This document shows positions 25,819 through 34,734 of a DNA stretch of 44,000 nt, piece by piece. The position numbers were made by a program, and so were the translations under genes. Source of the DNA: Pseudidiomarina indica (GTDB lineage Bacteria > Pseudomonadota > Gammaproteobacteria > Enterobacterales > Alteromonadaceae); assembly GCA_029279945.1 (NCBI GenBank), contig JAJUHK010000013.1, positions 1 to 44,000 of the forward strand, given 5' to 3'. Under the pieces are notes generated by a model, which saw only the letters and a list, made by a program, of their open reading frames with translations, was not told the origin of the DNA and ran no database searches. Position 1 is the stretch's first letter. Each line of letters opens with the position of its first letter.

Positions 25819-26623
25819 CTGGATGTTATGGACTGCATTATCGGTGGTAAGTCTAGCGCTTACGAGCGGTTGGGGGTTATTGTTTTGGTACGGTACCCGC
25901 CAACAAAACCTCGTCACATTATGTGAGCGTGCGGTACAGCATCTGCCGTTGCCAATACAAGAACGCATACAGCGTATCGCCCAACGCCAGAGTGCCCAAT
26001 ATCAGAGCGGGGGGTATAGTGCGGGGCGATGGCTACATCGGCTGATAATGCAGCTTTTATTTATTAGCCCGGCATTATTACTGCCGCTACCGCTGATGTA
26101 TAAGTTGGCACTGTTATCACTGTTACTCATTCGCTGGCTTGTCACAGAACAGCGGCGCCGTCGATACATGCACTTGGTGCTAAGTCAATGGCCGAGTACG
26201 TTAGATATGTTATCTATGCTTCTGCAATCTGGACTCTCTTTACCAGCAGCATTACACGCATTACACAGCGTGCCGAGTAATCTTGCCAGTATCAGCGAGC
26301 TCGCTCAGCTACATCGATTACAACAAGGTGGCGCAACTATAGCTGAAGCCTTGGGAGTCTTATGTCAACGCATTCCTCACTCCTGGATTAACGTATTCGC
26401 AGGCGCGGTATTGCAAGCACAACAAACTGGTGGAGCGCTGGCGCACACATTAAGAAATCAGGCAGATCAATGTCGTCAACAACAGTTGTTGGCGGCAGAA
26501 AAGCGTGCGCAAGAAGTCTCGGTCAAGCTTATGCTGCCACTGATCTTTTGTTTTTTCCCGGTAACGATGCTGTTAATCCTGGGGCCAATTTTGATTCGTT
26601 TTTCAATCGGAGGTGAATGGTGA
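25808..26623 (+). CDS. tadC: TadC inner-membrane platform protein
   Basis: TadC is the second GspF-like platform protein and partner of TadB. The 271-aa protein has an N-terminal helix, a helical pair around residues 80-110, a cytoplasmic F domain (STLDMLSMLLQSGLSLPAAL) and the typical TadC C-terminus LPLIFCFFPVTMLLILGPI. It overlaps tadB by 11 bp and the DUF192 gene by 7 bp. Confidence 0.9.
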   Translation: MHADWMLWTALSVVSLALTSGWGLLFWYGTRQQNLVTLCERAVQHLPLPIQERIQRIAQRQSAQYQSGGYSAGRWLHRLIMQLLFISPALLLPLPLMYKLALLSLLLIRWLVTEQRRRRYMHLVLSQWPSTLDMLSMLLQSGLSLPAALHALHSVPSNLASISELAQLHRLQQGGATIAEALGVLCQRIPHSWINVFAGAVLQAQQTGGALAHTLRNQADQCRQQQLLAAEKRAQEVSVKLMLPLIFCFFPVTMLLILGPILIRFSIGGEW

Positions 26624-26991
26624 AACATGGACGTTTCTATGATGGCGTAACTGGCCAGTGTTTAGGGGTGGACGTCAAAGTCATGCGTTATTTCCCGCAG
26701 CGCTTGGTAGGTATGTTGTATCTTACGCAGCCATTGGCTGCAGTGGCATTTTGGTTTCCACGTTGCCGCGCGGTTCATACCTGGGGCATGCACTTCGCAA
26801 TTAGAGTGATTGGGTTAGATGCACAGCACAAAGTGGTCGCAATCTTACCGCGGGTACCGCCTGGACAAGTGGTTCGGATTGCTGGGGTGGATTCGATTTT
26901 TGAATGTGGTGCAGATGTTCCATTTTCCTGCGCGATCAAAGTTGGACAGCAGCTACAGTTTCGTTGGAGTGATCATGCTTGTGAAATTTAA
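26617..26991 (+). CDS. DUF192-family protein
   Basis: This 124-aa protein matches the DUF192 pattern: an FWFPRCRAVHTWGMHFAIRVIGLD core followed by HKVVAILPRVPPGQVVRIAG (a His/Trp-Met 'WM' segment and a PG turn). The fold is a small beta barrel of unknown function. Similar proteins are found both alone and near Tad genes. It overlaps tadC and precedes the TPR lipoprotein gene. The start is the ATG at 26617, very close to GGAGGT; a GTG three bases later has better spacing. Confidence 0.75.
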   Translation: MVKHGRFYDGVTGQCLGVDVKVMRYFPQRLVGMLYLTQPLAAVAFWFPRCRAVHTWGMHFAIRVIGLDAQHKVVAILPRVPPGQVVRIAGVDSIFECGADVPFSCAIKVGQQLQFRWSDHACEI

Positions 26992-27472
26992 ATTAGTAGT
27001 GGTGATAGTCAGCTCGCTGGTATTAAGTGCGTGTGAATTGACAGCAACACGACCCGATAGCGGGGCTACCGATACTTATTATCGAATTGCGTGGCAGGCC
27101 TATCAGCAAGGTGATCTTCATGTTGCTGAAGGCTATCTGCATCAGGTAACTGCAGCAGAACCAAATCATGCGCATAGTTGGTGTTTGTTAGGGCATATTG
27201 GGTTTCGACTGAATCGTTATGACGCGGCGCATCAAGCGTACGATAAATGTTTACAGATTCACCCACAACAGCCGATGATATGGCACAACTTGGCAGCATT
27301 AAAACTGCGTCAAGCCACCGAATTGTTGATAACCGGGTTACCCTATGTATCGGTCGAAGCCAATGGCAAATACCCCCATTTTAGTGATAACTATCACTTA
27401 TTAATGAGTGAATTGAAACGCCTACATGGATTGAGTGGTGAATTGCATGAGGGCATTGTCGATGCGTACTAA
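26975..27472 (+). CDS. tadD: TadD-like TPR lipoprotein
   Basis: TadD proteins are TPR lipoproteins that help secretin assembly. The product (165 aa) has a lipoprotein signal with lipobox LSAC (Cys20) and about three TPR repeats: YYRIAWQAYQQGDLHVAEGY, HSWCLLGHIGFRLNRYDAAH and IWHNLAALKLRQATELL. I start it at the ATG at 26975, which has GGAG upstream; the longer upstream frame lies inside the DUF192 gene and has no signal peptide. Confidence 0.82.
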   Translation: MLVKFKLVVVIVSSLVLSACELTATRPDSGATDTYYRIAWQAYQQGDLHVAEGYLHQVTAAEPNHAHSWCLLGHIGFRLNRYDAAHQAYDKCLQIHPQQPMIWHNLAALKLRQATELLITGLPYVSVEANGKYPHFSDNYHLLMSELKRLHGLSGELHEGIVDAY

Positions 27473-28205
27473 ACAGCGGGGTATGTTCGCGCCTCTTGTG
27501 GTGATGATAGGGACAGTGCTCATGCTGCTGTGGTTGCCGAGTATTGTGCCACTTAGCAGTCAGATGCAGAAATTACGATACCAGCATGCAACGTGGTGGT
27601 TTTGGCAACAAGCTGTCATTCGGTTGCAGCGGGAGACTGGCATTTGGCCCGCGAACCTTCACGCAGTAGCACAGCATTTTGCGCTCGGTGATGTCCCACA
27701 ATTTTTACAGGGTGAAGGTTGGGAGGAACAATTTGAGTTGCGATGGCTCGGTCTATCCGCTTCTGATACTGCACTGTTGCAAGAGCTTGATACTGCGGCA
27801 ACAATGACAATTGTCGAGCATACAGTCGTGGCAACTTTGACGGATGCACCAACAAAATCGTTATCAACACGCTATTTGCCGCGTAAAGATACGGCAACAA
27901 TGGACACTTCATTGTCATTAGGAGGCAATCAACTTACCGCAAGACATGTTAATGCAGATCAGGTGCAAGTTGTGGGAGACACTTATCTTCGTTCGATCAA
28001 AGTAGCCGAAACCGAAACTGATGAGTTGCACGTAGATGGTGCATTTAAGGTATATAATTTTTCACGACACCCGTTGTTGCTCGATGAGATTGTATCACTA
28101 AAGGATCAAATTGACTCGCTGCTGGCCCTGCTGCGACAACATCTTAATTTACCCGAGGGTGAGTTAATAAGTTATTTGGGTTTATCCGGATCAGCAGCTG
28201 ATTGA
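27462..28205 (+). CDS. Membrane-anchored pseudopilin-like protein of unknown function
   Basis: I do not recognise this 247-aa protein by family. It starts with a charged leader (MRTKQRG) and a hydrophobic helix, but lacks Glu at the position expected after the Gly. After the helix, a segment (AVIRLQRETGIWPANLHAVA) resembles the first helix and YP turn of pilins or pseudopilins. The C-terminal third has beta-solenoid-like repeats (LTARHVNADQVQVVGDTYL, IKVAETETDELHVDGAF), recalling shufflon-type or tip pilins. The start follows GAGGG at 8 bases. It is the last gene of the Tad operon and its 3' end overlaps convergent mnhG by 34 bp. Confidence 0.6.
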   Translation: MRTKQRGMFAPLVVMIGTVLMLLWLPSIVPLSSQMQKLRYQHATWWFWQQAVIRLQRETGIWPANLHAVAQHFALGDVPQFLQGEGWEEQFELRWLGLSASDTALLQELDTAATMTIVEHTVVATLTDAPTKSLSTRYLPRKDTATMDTSLSLGGNQLTARHVNADQVQVVGDTYLRSIKVAETETDELHVDGAFKVYNFSRHPLLLDEIVSLKDQIDSLLALLRQHLNLPEGELISYLGLSGSAAD

Positions 28206-28540
28206 GCGCGTAAGTCTTGCGTTTGTTCAACCCGTTTTAAATCAAGATGCAAGGCAGCCTTGGCTAATAAGTGAGCACTAATAGGAGCGGTTAAAAATAG
28301 AAAAATAGTAATAAGCAGCTCATGAAAACTGAAAGTATCAACCACAGAAAAATAAATAATTGAACTAATCAAGACGCTGCCAACGCCCATAGTGGTGCTT
28401 TTAGTTGGGGCGTGTAAGCGCGTGAGAAAATCCGGGAAGCGCGCTAAACCCACGGAACCAATCAACGCAAAAGTTGCGCCGATAATAAGCATAAACGCGA
28501 TACACCATTCAATCCAAACAGGGAGTTCAATCATAGTCAT
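28172..28540 (-). CDS. mnhG: Na+/H+ antiporter subunit MnhG/MrpG
   Basis: MrpG is the small last subunit of the multi-subunit Mrp cation/proton antiporter. The 122-aa protein has three transmembrane helices and the family motif GLARFPDFLTRLHAPTKSTT (residues 31-50). It lies 8 bp after mnhF. Its 3' end runs 34 bp into the end of the oppositely oriented Tad operon gene. Confidence 0.94.
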   Translation of the reverse strand: MTMIELPVWIEWCIAFMLIIGATFALIGSVGLARFPDFLTRLHAPTKSTTMGVGSVLISSIIYFSVVDTFSFHELLITIFLFLTAPISAHLLAKAALHLDLKRVEQTQDLRAQSAADPDKPK

Positions 28541-28548
28541 GTTAATAC

Positions 28549-28818
28549 CTATTCGATAATATCGCCACGCAATAGAAACTTGGCGGCAGCAACGGTACCA
28601 ATGAAGCCAAACATCGCGATTAGCAGGGCGGCTTCGAAATAAAGTTGAGTGCCATGCCAGATCCCAAGAATAATCAACAACGCCAAAGAGTTTATGTAAA
28701 TCGTATCAAGAGCCAGAATGCGGTCAGCTAGATCTGGGCCTTCATAGAGACGCCAAAGGTTTAACAGCAGAGCGATACTGAATGCAAAGAATGCGTATTG
28801 CAGTGCATAGATTAACAT
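28549..28818 (-). CDS. mnhF: Na+/H+ antiporter subunit MnhF/MrpF
   Basis: The 89-aa protein has three transmembrane helices and the MrpF pattern GPDLADRILALDTIYINS. MrpF is needed for assembly and activity of the Mrp complex. The start overlaps the mnhE stop by 7 bp. Confidence 0.94.
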   Translation of the reverse strand: MLIYALQYAFFAFSIALLLNLWRLYEGPDLADRILALDTIYINSLALLIILGIWHGTQLYFEAALLIAMFGFIGTVAAAKFLLRGDIIE

Positions 28819-29300
28819 TTAAATATCTCCTTAAGGCGAGACTCATAGCGACGTTTAATATCGTTGATCATCTGTTCATGGTCATCAACGTTAAGCGCAT
28901 GAATGAGAAGTGAGTTACCGTCACGGCCTAACTCTGCGGAGACAGTTCCCGGCGTCAAGGTAATGGTACTTGCTAACACCGCCAGCGGGATCTCACCTTT
29001 AATTTCTAAGGGGTATTCAATGAGTGCGGGACGGATGCGGCGTGACGGTAATAAAATAATTGCTGCTATATCGATATTAGATTGAATGATATCGATTAAC
29101 ACCAACAGCAAGTATTCCATAATGAGTTTGGGGCGATGCAAAGTGGTTCGATAATCTAAACCACGATGAGTGAACAGTGGAATACCAACCGCCAAAAACG
29201 AACCAAGGATAATTTGGCCGACGGAAACGGAATTCTGTAGGAGTAACCAGAACCCTAGTAAGAATAAGCTCAGTAGTGGGCTAGGTAATAATTTAGTCAT
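28812..29300 (-). CDS. mnhE: Na+/H+ antiporter subunit MnhE/MrpE
   Basis: The 162-aa protein has about three N-terminal transmembrane helices and the MrpE core IALTPG-like STITLTPGTVSAEL with INHALNV-like LIHALNVDD. I begin at the ATG at 29300 (MTKLLPSP), which overlaps mnhD by 8 bp. A longer 57-base N-terminal extension lies inside mnhD and does not look like MrpE. Confidence 0.93.
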   Translation of the reverse strand: MTKLLPSPLLSLFLLGFWLLLQNSVSVGQIILGSFLAVGIPLFTHRGLDYRTTLHRPKLIMEYLLLVLIDIIQSNIDIAAIILLPSRRIRPALIEYPLEIKGEIPLAVLASTITLTPGTVSAELGRDGNSLLIHALNVDDHEQMINDIKRRYESRLKEIFKC

Positions 29301-30810
29301 AGACGACACCTCCGCCGAAACTTGCTTCAATGTAGCCCGCGGGATGGTGGAGTTCATCGGCGATGTGACCGATAAATTGACTCACCGGATCGGCATACAC
29401 GGTAAGACCTACTATAGCTACTAACAACAGTGAGATTGCTGTTAATTGCCCACGAGCATGGCGCGTTTCGCCTACTTTGCCAGTAAAATTATGCCAAAAG
29501 ATACGACTTCCAGCCCGTGACAGCGAAATTAAAACGAGGAAGCTGGTACCAAGCACAAGCGGCCACAAAAGGGCAACCTGTGCGCCTGTACGCGCGGCTT
29601 CAAGAATGAATAACTTGCCAATAAACCCGGAAAAAGGGGGCATGCCAATGACTGCAATGGCCGCAATGAAAAACATTAAACTAAGCGTACCGTGTTGTGC
29701 CATTCGTCGTCCTTTCACAATACGTGACGCAGTTTTGCCACGTTGTTTGGCAATGACATCAACAATCAGAAATAATGCAGCAGTAATCAAGGTTGAATGA
29801 ATGAGGTAGTAGAGTACTGCAGCAATCGAGGTTTCTGAATTCATACTAAAGGTGGTGAGCATCGTCCCTACCGAGATCACTACCAAATAGGCTGTGACTA
29901 GTCGGAGATCACGACTTCCAATGATGCCAATCCCACCAATTGCCAAAGTAGCTAGGCCAAGCCACCAAAGCCACTCGTAGCCGAGTAGGGCCGCAGCACC
30001 AGCATGCTCACCGAAGATCAACGTAAAGGTACGCAGGATGGCATAGATACCAACTTTGGTCATAATCGCGAACAATGCAGCAACAGTACCAGTGGTTGTT
30101 GCGTACGCTTGTGGGAGCCAAAAATACAGTGGGAGCAACGCTGATTTTAAGGCAAATACAATGAGCAACATTAAGCCGCCGGCACGAACAATATATGCCT
30201 CATCACCAGTTAGTTGGCTTACTTTGACCGCGAGATCCGCCATATTCAGTGTTCCAGTAATACCGTAGAGGGTTCCTAGGACGATGAGGAATAGGGATGA
30301 ACCGGTCAGGTTGAGAATGACGTAGTGTAGGCTAGACCGCAGCTTAAATTTACCGCCACCGTGCATCAATAACGCGTAACTTGAAATAAGCAAAATTTCA
30401 AAAAATACAAACAGGTTAAATAAATCACCGGTTAAAAAAGCACCGATAATTCCGGTGATTTGGAATTGGAACAAGGCATGAAAATGGGAGCCCAGACTGT
30501 CTTCACCGTAGCAGGAATACCAGAGTACAGGGAGGGCAAGCACAGCCGTTAAGAGTACCATTAATGCGGCCAAGCGATCGGCGACCAAGACGATGCCAAA
30601 TGGCGCTTGCCAGCCACCTAAAGCGTAAACTGAAGGGCCCTCACTTACCTTTACCACCAGAGCAATGGCGACAACTAACAGTGCCAAGCATGAGATCAAT
30701 CCGATCGCACGTCGGTAGGGTTGGGGATTGTCACCCCATGGCAGCAGTAACAACAGTGCAGCCAAAAGCGGAATCAGAATAGGCATAATAACGAGGTGTT
30801 GATATAACAT
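29293..30810 (-). CDS. mnhD: Na+/H+ antiporter subunit MnhD/MrpD
   Basis: MrpD is one of the two large antiporter-like subunits, homologous to complex I ND subunits NuoM/NuoN, and forms a proton or sodium channel. The 505-aa protein has about 14 transmembrane helices. It has the essential glutamate in FEILLISSYAL and the lysine-rich motifs ALKSALLPLYFWLPQAYA and KVGIYAI. The stop of mnhC overlaps its start (TAATG). Confidence 0.96.
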   Translation of the reverse strand: MLYQHLVIMPILIPLLAALLLLLPWGDNPQPYRRAIGLISCLALLVVAIALVVKVSEGPSVYALGGWQAPFGIVLVADRLAALMVLLTAVLALPVLWYSCYGEDSLGSHFHALFQFQITGIIGAFLTGDLFNLFVFFEILLISSYALLMHGGGKFKLRSSLHYVILNLTGSSLFLIVLGTLYGITGTLNMADLAVKVSQLTGDEAYIVRAGGLMLLIVFALKSALLPLYFWLPQAYATTTGTVAALFAIMTKVGIYAILRTFTLIFGEHAGAAALLGYEWLWWLGLATLAIGGIGIIGSRDLRLVTAYLVVISVGTMLTTFSMNSETSIAAVLYYLIHSTLITAALFLIVDVIAKQRGKTASRIVKGRRMAQHGTLSLMFFIAAIAVIGMPPFSGFIGKLFILEAARTGAQVALLWPLVLGTSFLVLISLSRAGSRIFWHNFTGKVGETRHARGQLTAISLLLVAIVGLTVYADPVSQFIGHIADELHHPAGYIEASFGGGVVYD

Positions 30811-31154
30811 TAGCGACTCGTCTCCTCATCCTTGGTTGACGGGGCGTTTACCTCATCAGTGCCTAACTCACCGCGTACGCGTACCGCCAAAATAATGGAA
30901 TAGGCGGTCATCGCAAAACCAATCACAATTGCTGTTAGCACGAATGCCTGAGGTAATGGGTCAGTATACTCCGCTTGATTACCTATGATAGGTAATTGGT
31001 TGAGTACCAGTCGTCCGGTTGAAAACAGGAATAAGTTCACAGCATAGGACAACATGGTTAATCCCATCACAATAGGGAACGAACGGCCGCGTAAAATTAA
31101 ATAGACACTACAGGCGGTGAGCACGCCAACGGTAATGGAAAAGAGCGCTTCCAT
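30810..31154 (-). CDS. mnhC: Na+/H+ antiporter subunit MnhC/MrpC
   Basis: The 114-aa protein is homologous to NuoK, with three transmembrane helices and a DPLPQAFVLTAIVIGFAMTA segment typical of MrpC. It is joined by TAATG overlaps both to mnhA upstream and to mnhD downstream, a sign of tight translational coupling. The C-terminal tail is charged. Confidence 0.95.
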   Translation of the reverse strand: MEALFSITVGVLTACSVYLILRGRSFPIVMGLTMLSYAVNLFLFSTGRLVLNQLPIIGNQAEYTDPLPQAFVLTAIVIGFAMTAYSIILAVRVRGELGTDEVNAPSTKDEETSR

Positions 31155-33943
31155 TATAGATTCTCCTGTCTAGGCCGATGTTTGGTGGTCATTTGGCCAA
31201 AGTTTGCCAAGATCATGAGGGTTGCACCAACGACAGTTAGGTAAACCCCAATGTCGAATAGCATGGCGGTTGCAAATTCAAACTCACCTACCACAGGCCA
31301 ATCTAAATGGGTGAACCAAGATGTTAAAAATGCGTGTCCAAAGAACCAACTGCCAAGCCCTGTAAAGAGGGCAATCATGACGCCCACTGCAACGACAGAT
31401 TGATAGTTATAATCGAAACGTTCTTTCACCCAATCTACACCACTGGTCATGTATTGTAAGATCATCGCAGAGGCCGTGATAAGGCCAGCGATAAACCCAC
31501 CACCTGGCAGGTTATGTCCGCGTAGTAAGATATAAATAGAAACCATTAATGCTAACGGCAATATCATTTGCGCAATGATCTTGGCCAGCAGTGGGTGTTT
31601 TATGCTATGCCATGGGCGACCATCAGCATCGCTTGATGGCATAAATGGCCGGAGATTGTTTAATAACTTATGGATGCCGGCAGCGGCAATTGCTAATACA
31701 GTAATCTCACCGAGGGTATCGAATCCACGGAAATCAACCAAAATGACATTAACGACGTTGGATCCACCACCACCGGGTACGGCCTGCTCGATGAAGAAGT
31801 CGGAAATCGAAGCAAAAGGACGCGTTAAGATGGCAAAGTTAATGGCACCAACAATACCACCTATGAATCCAGCAATGAGAATATCACGTGCGACCCGCCC
31901 GCTGCTTGATGCATTAGGGACTCGTTGTGGCATGAAAAATAACGCTAAAATCATAAGAATGATGCTGACAACTTCAACCACCAGCTGCGTTAACGCAAGG
32001 TCCGGTGCGGAAAAGTGAATAAAGGTAAGGGATACCATTAGCCCTACGACCGAAAGCATCATTAACGCTTGCAAACGATGATGATGGAAAGCTGCCGTGC
32101 CAAGTGCTGCAAACATAATCATGATTGCCCCGACGATAGCTACCGAATTAATGGGTTGTTGCGCGCGCGAACCAGTTAATTGAGTAATTTGGTAGATTTC
32201 CGGAAGAACGAAAATAATGGTTAGAATTAGTAATGCCGCTACGTATCGTTGCAAGGACCCCGTCTCAAGTCGGTTGATCAGACTATGACAGAAATTGGTC
32301 GCATTCTTTACTGTTTTGGCAAAGATATCCTTCGCATTATGGTGTTCGAATTGGCGGTTAAATGAGAGCAACTCCTCGCGATTGAAATAAATTCCCAAGC
32401 CCCCTAAAAATGCTAACGCGCTCATTAGTAAGGCTAGATTTAAGCCGTGCCATAATTGCACCTCAACGATGTATGGATACGGATTGACGACAGCTATTGC
32501 AGCTTGTAATAGTTCTGCGACAAACAACATAGGCGCAATGCCCACACCGATACACATGATTGCCAGAATAATAACTGGAACGCGCATCATTAATGGCGGC
32601 TCATGGGGTTGTTTCGGGAGTTTATCTGCTACTTTATCAAAGAAAACGCCGTGTACGAAACGGATAGAGTAGGCAACAGAAAGCATTGCACCAACTGTTG
32701 CTAATACTGGAATCAGCCAGGACAAACCACCAAATAGGTGCTGCTGGTAACTCTCTACAAAAAACATTTCTTTGGATAAGAACCCGTTGAGAAATGGTAC
32801 ACCGGCCATAGCGGCAGCAGTAATTGCTGCTAATACCATGGTGTACGGCATAAATTTTCTAAGCCCACTAAGTTTGCGTAAATCGCGGCTACCGGCTTCA
32901 TGGTCGATAATCCCCGCAATCATGAACAGTGCAGCTTTAAAGGTTGCATGATTGAGGATATGGAACAATGCTGCGAGGAGGGCTCCCGCTGAGCCTAATC
33001 CCAACAACATAGTAATGAGCCCCAAATGGCTTACTGTGGAGAAGGCCAGCAACCCTTTTAGGTCTGTTTTGAACAGTGCAAAATAGGCACCGAAAAGCAT
33101 AGTAGTCAGACCAGTAAGAGTGACAATGATAAACCACTCGGGAGTGCCGCCTAAGACGGGAAATAACCGTGCCATCAGGAAAATCCCGGCTTTCACCATG
33201 GTTGCAGAGTGTAAGTACGCACTCACTGGAGTAGGTGCTGACATTGCATGCGGTAACCAAAATTGAAACGGGAACTGTGCCGATTTGGTAAAGGCACCGA
33301 GCAAGATCACAAGTAGCGCAGGTAAATACAATGCATGGGCCCGAATAGCATCAGCTGCCGCGAAAATGGCGTCGAGTTGATAACTGCCGGCAATGTTGCC
33401 CACTAACAAGATACCAGCCAGCAGTGCCAAACCACCACCGCCGGTGATTGCAATTGACATGCGCGCACCGCGCCGGGCTTGGCTTTCATGAGACCAGTAG
33501 CCAATTAATAAGAAGCTCGAAATACTGGTAAGCTCCCAGAAGAACCACATTAGAATGAGGTTATCCGAAGTGACAATACCCAGCATCGAGCCCATAAATA
33601 ATAGTAAGCACGCGAAGAACTTGGGCCGGTTGTCTTGGTTAGTTAAGTAATAATGTGCATAAATAACAATGAGTAGGCCAATCCCAAGAATAAGGCTTGC
33701 AAATAGCAGTGATAAGCCGTCTAAGCGAAAACTTAAATTAAGCCCAAGTATAGGAAGCCATTCGATCGCAAGCCGTACGGGAACGTTAGCAATCACTGCG
33801 GGTGCTTGGCTGATCAGCAGGATAAGACTGATACTGGTTACTGCAACCACAAGAGATGTAATGTTTAGTTGCTTTTGTGCTGGCACTGCGTATGGCAGCA
33901 TCGCGCCCAAAAAAGGCAACAAGATAATGAGTGCTAACTCCAT
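31154..33943 (-). CDS. mnhA: Fused Na+/H+ antiporter subunit MnhA-MnhB
   Basis: This 929-aa protein is the largest Mrp subunit. Its first part is NuoL-like, with [18 protein letters not shown] (key glutamate) and [20 protein letters not shown] (lysine and histidines of the ion path). An MrpA C-terminal region and an MrpB domain ([20 protein letters not shown], about residues 815-835) follow in one chain. The A-B fusion is typical of group-2 Mrp operons of Proteobacteria (phaAB type). The complex exchanges cytoplasmic Na+ for external H+, helping salt and alkaline tolerance. Start at the ATG at 33943, with AAGGAT upstream. Confidence 0.95.
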   Translation of the reverse strand: MELALIILLPFLGAMLPYAVPAQKQLNITSLVVAVTSISLILLISQAPAVIANVPVRLAIEWLPILGLNLSFRLDGLSLLFASLILGIGLLIVIYAHYYLTNQDNRPKFFACLLLFMGSMLGIVTSDNLILMWFFWELTSISSFLLIGYWSHESQARRGARMSIAITGGGGLALLAGILLVGNIAGSYQLDAIFAAADAIRAHALYLPALLVILLGAFTKSAQFPFQFWLPHAMSAPTPVSAYLHSATMVKAGIFLMARLFPVLGGTPEWFIIVTLTGLTTMLFGAYFALFKTDLKGLLAFSTVSHLGLITMLLGLGSAGALLAALFHILNHATFKAALFMIAGIIDHEAGSRDLRKLSGLRKFMPYTMVLAAITAAAMAGVPFLNGFLSKEMFFVESYQQHLFGGLSWLIPVLATVGAMLSVAYSIRFVHGVFFDKVADKLPKQPHEPPLMMRVPVIILAIMCIGVGIAPMLFVAELLQAAIAVVNPYPYIVEVQLWHGLNLALLMSALAFLGGLGIYFNREELLSFNRQFEHHNAKDIFAKTVKNATNFCHSLINRLETGSLQRYVAALLILTIIFVLPEIYQITQLTGSRAQQPINSVAIVGAIMIMFAALGTAAFHHHRLQALMMLSVVGLMVSLTFIHFSAPDLALTQLVVEVVSIILMILALFFMPQRVPNASSSGRVARDILIAGFIGGIVGAINFAILTRPFASISDFFIEQAVPGGGGSNVVNVILVDFRGFDTLGEITVLAIAAAGIHKLLNNLRPFMPSSDADGRPWHSIKHPLLAKIIAQMILPLALMVSIYILLRGHNLPGGGFIAGLITASAMILQYMTSGVDWVKERFDYNYQSVVAVGVMIALFTGLGSWFFGHAFLTSWFTHLDWPVVGEFEFATAMLFDIGVYLTVVGATLMILANFGQMTTKHRPRQENL

Positions 33944-33961
33944 AGTTATCCTTGATAGTTT

Positions 33962-33991
33962 ATTATACCGCTTCCGCAGCGTTGAATTTAA
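33962..33991 (-). promoter_or_regulatory. Candidate promoter of the mnh/mrp operon
   Basis: On the minus strand a perfect TATAAT (33962-33967) with a weak -35 (TTAAAT, 33986-33991; 18-bp spacer) lies 19 bp upstream of the mnhA start. The GC-rich spacer is less typical and no regulator site is evident. Confidence 0.45.
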
Positions 33992-34077
33992 CACTTGGCT
34001 TACCCTCTTGCCAACCGTTTCGACCCCTTAAGATATGCCGTTTACCGAGGAACTCATGCGATCTGAACATATAAATA

Positions 34078-34102
34078 AGAAAAGCTATGCTGCCGCTTTT
34101 CT
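34078..34102. repeat. Inverted repeat in the mnhA-rplN intergenic region
   Basis: AGAAAAGC (34078-34085) and GCTTTTCT (34095-34102) form an 8-bp perfect stem with a 9-base loop. It sits between the divergent mnh and rplN transcription units and is not followed by a T run. The rest of the 411-bp gap 33944-34354 holds no gene that I can see. Confidence 0.5.
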
Positions 34103-34212
34103 GATATGATCTTGGTCGGTTGCTGATAATCACTCAGTCTCGCTGCAATGAGTGGCAGATAAAATTCCGCTTTATTTCGTCTTTCGCACTACCATCTCTT
34201 TTTTTTATCTGT

Positions 34213-34218
34213 TACAAT
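34213..34218 (+). promoter_or_regulatory. Candidate -10 element of the spc operon promoter
   Basis: TACAAT is followed by the GC-rich discriminator TCGCCGCC, almost the same as the discriminator of the strong promoter at 43891 (TATAATTCGCCGCC). No good -35 is seen at 16-18 bp; an eight-T tract occupies part of the spacer. The GC-rich discriminator suggests stringent control, as usual for ribosomal operons. Confidence 0.5.
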
Positions 34219-34312
34219 TCGCCGCCCTTTTTATAAGGGGAGGTCTGTTATTCTCAAAATTTTAGTGGCGGTTTTTGTTTACTAAAAAATGCGAGAGTAA
34301 TGTGGCAGCAGC

Positions 34313-34334
34313 GGCCCAAAAGGGTCTGTTTTTT
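34313..34334 (+). terminator. Weak attenuator-like hairpin in the rplN leader
   Basis: GGCCC-AAAA-GGGTC followed by TGTTTTTT forms a five-base stem (one G.T pair) and T run 20 bp before rplN. It could cause partial termination, or simply be chance in a T-rich leader. Confidence 0.3.
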
Positions 34335-34354
34335 ACATAAAGCGGAGCACTGCA

Positions 34355-34723
34355 ATGATCCAAATGCAAACTACACTGGAAGTGGCCGATAACAGCGGCG
34401 CACGCAGCGTACAATGTATTAAGGTTCTAGGTGGCTCGCACCGCCGTTACGCAAACATTGGCGATATCATCAAAGTATCAGTGAAGGATGCAATTCCTCG
34501 TGGTAAAGTGAAGAAAGGCGATGTTGTGAATGCGGTGGTCGTTCGCACCAAGAAAGGCGTCCGTCGTCAAGACGGGTCAGTCATCCGTTTTGACCGCAAC
34601 GCGGCTGTTTTGTTGAACAACAACAAGCAACCAATTGGAACTCGTATCTTTGGACCAGTGACTCGTGAATTGCGCTCTGAGCAGTTCATGAAAATTATCT
34701 CTCTGGCCCCAGAAGTACTGTAA
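34355..34723 (+). CDS. rplN: 50S ribosomal protein L14
   Basis: The 122-aa product matches L14 along its length ([36 protein letters not shown]). L14 sits near the 30S interface and forms an intersubunit bridge. Normally it follows rpsQ of the S10 operon; here it is preceded by a 411-bp gap and the divergent mnh operon, so it is the first gene of its own transcript. Confidence 0.98.
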   Translation: MIQMQTTLEVADNSGARSVQCIKVLGGSHRRYANIGDIIKVSVKDAIPRGKVKKGDVVNAVVVRTKKGVRRQDGSVIRFDRNAAVLLNNNKQPIGTRIFGPVTRELRSEQFMKIISLAPEVL

Positions 34724-34734
34724 GGAGTCCAGAT

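Noticed and set aside
26819-26974. Upstream extension of the TPR lipoprotein
   Set aside because: The extension runs inside the DUF192 gene; the lipoprotein signal begins only at 26975.
28903-30268. Several plus-strand frames of 60-107 aa in the mnh region
   Set aside because: All are antisense to conserved membrane subunits and have low-complexity content typical of shadows of hydrophobic genes.
34199-34206. T8 tract before the spc operon as a phase-variable promoter spacer
   Set aside because: No convincing -35 lies upstream, and on/off switching of essential ribosomal genes is implausible.
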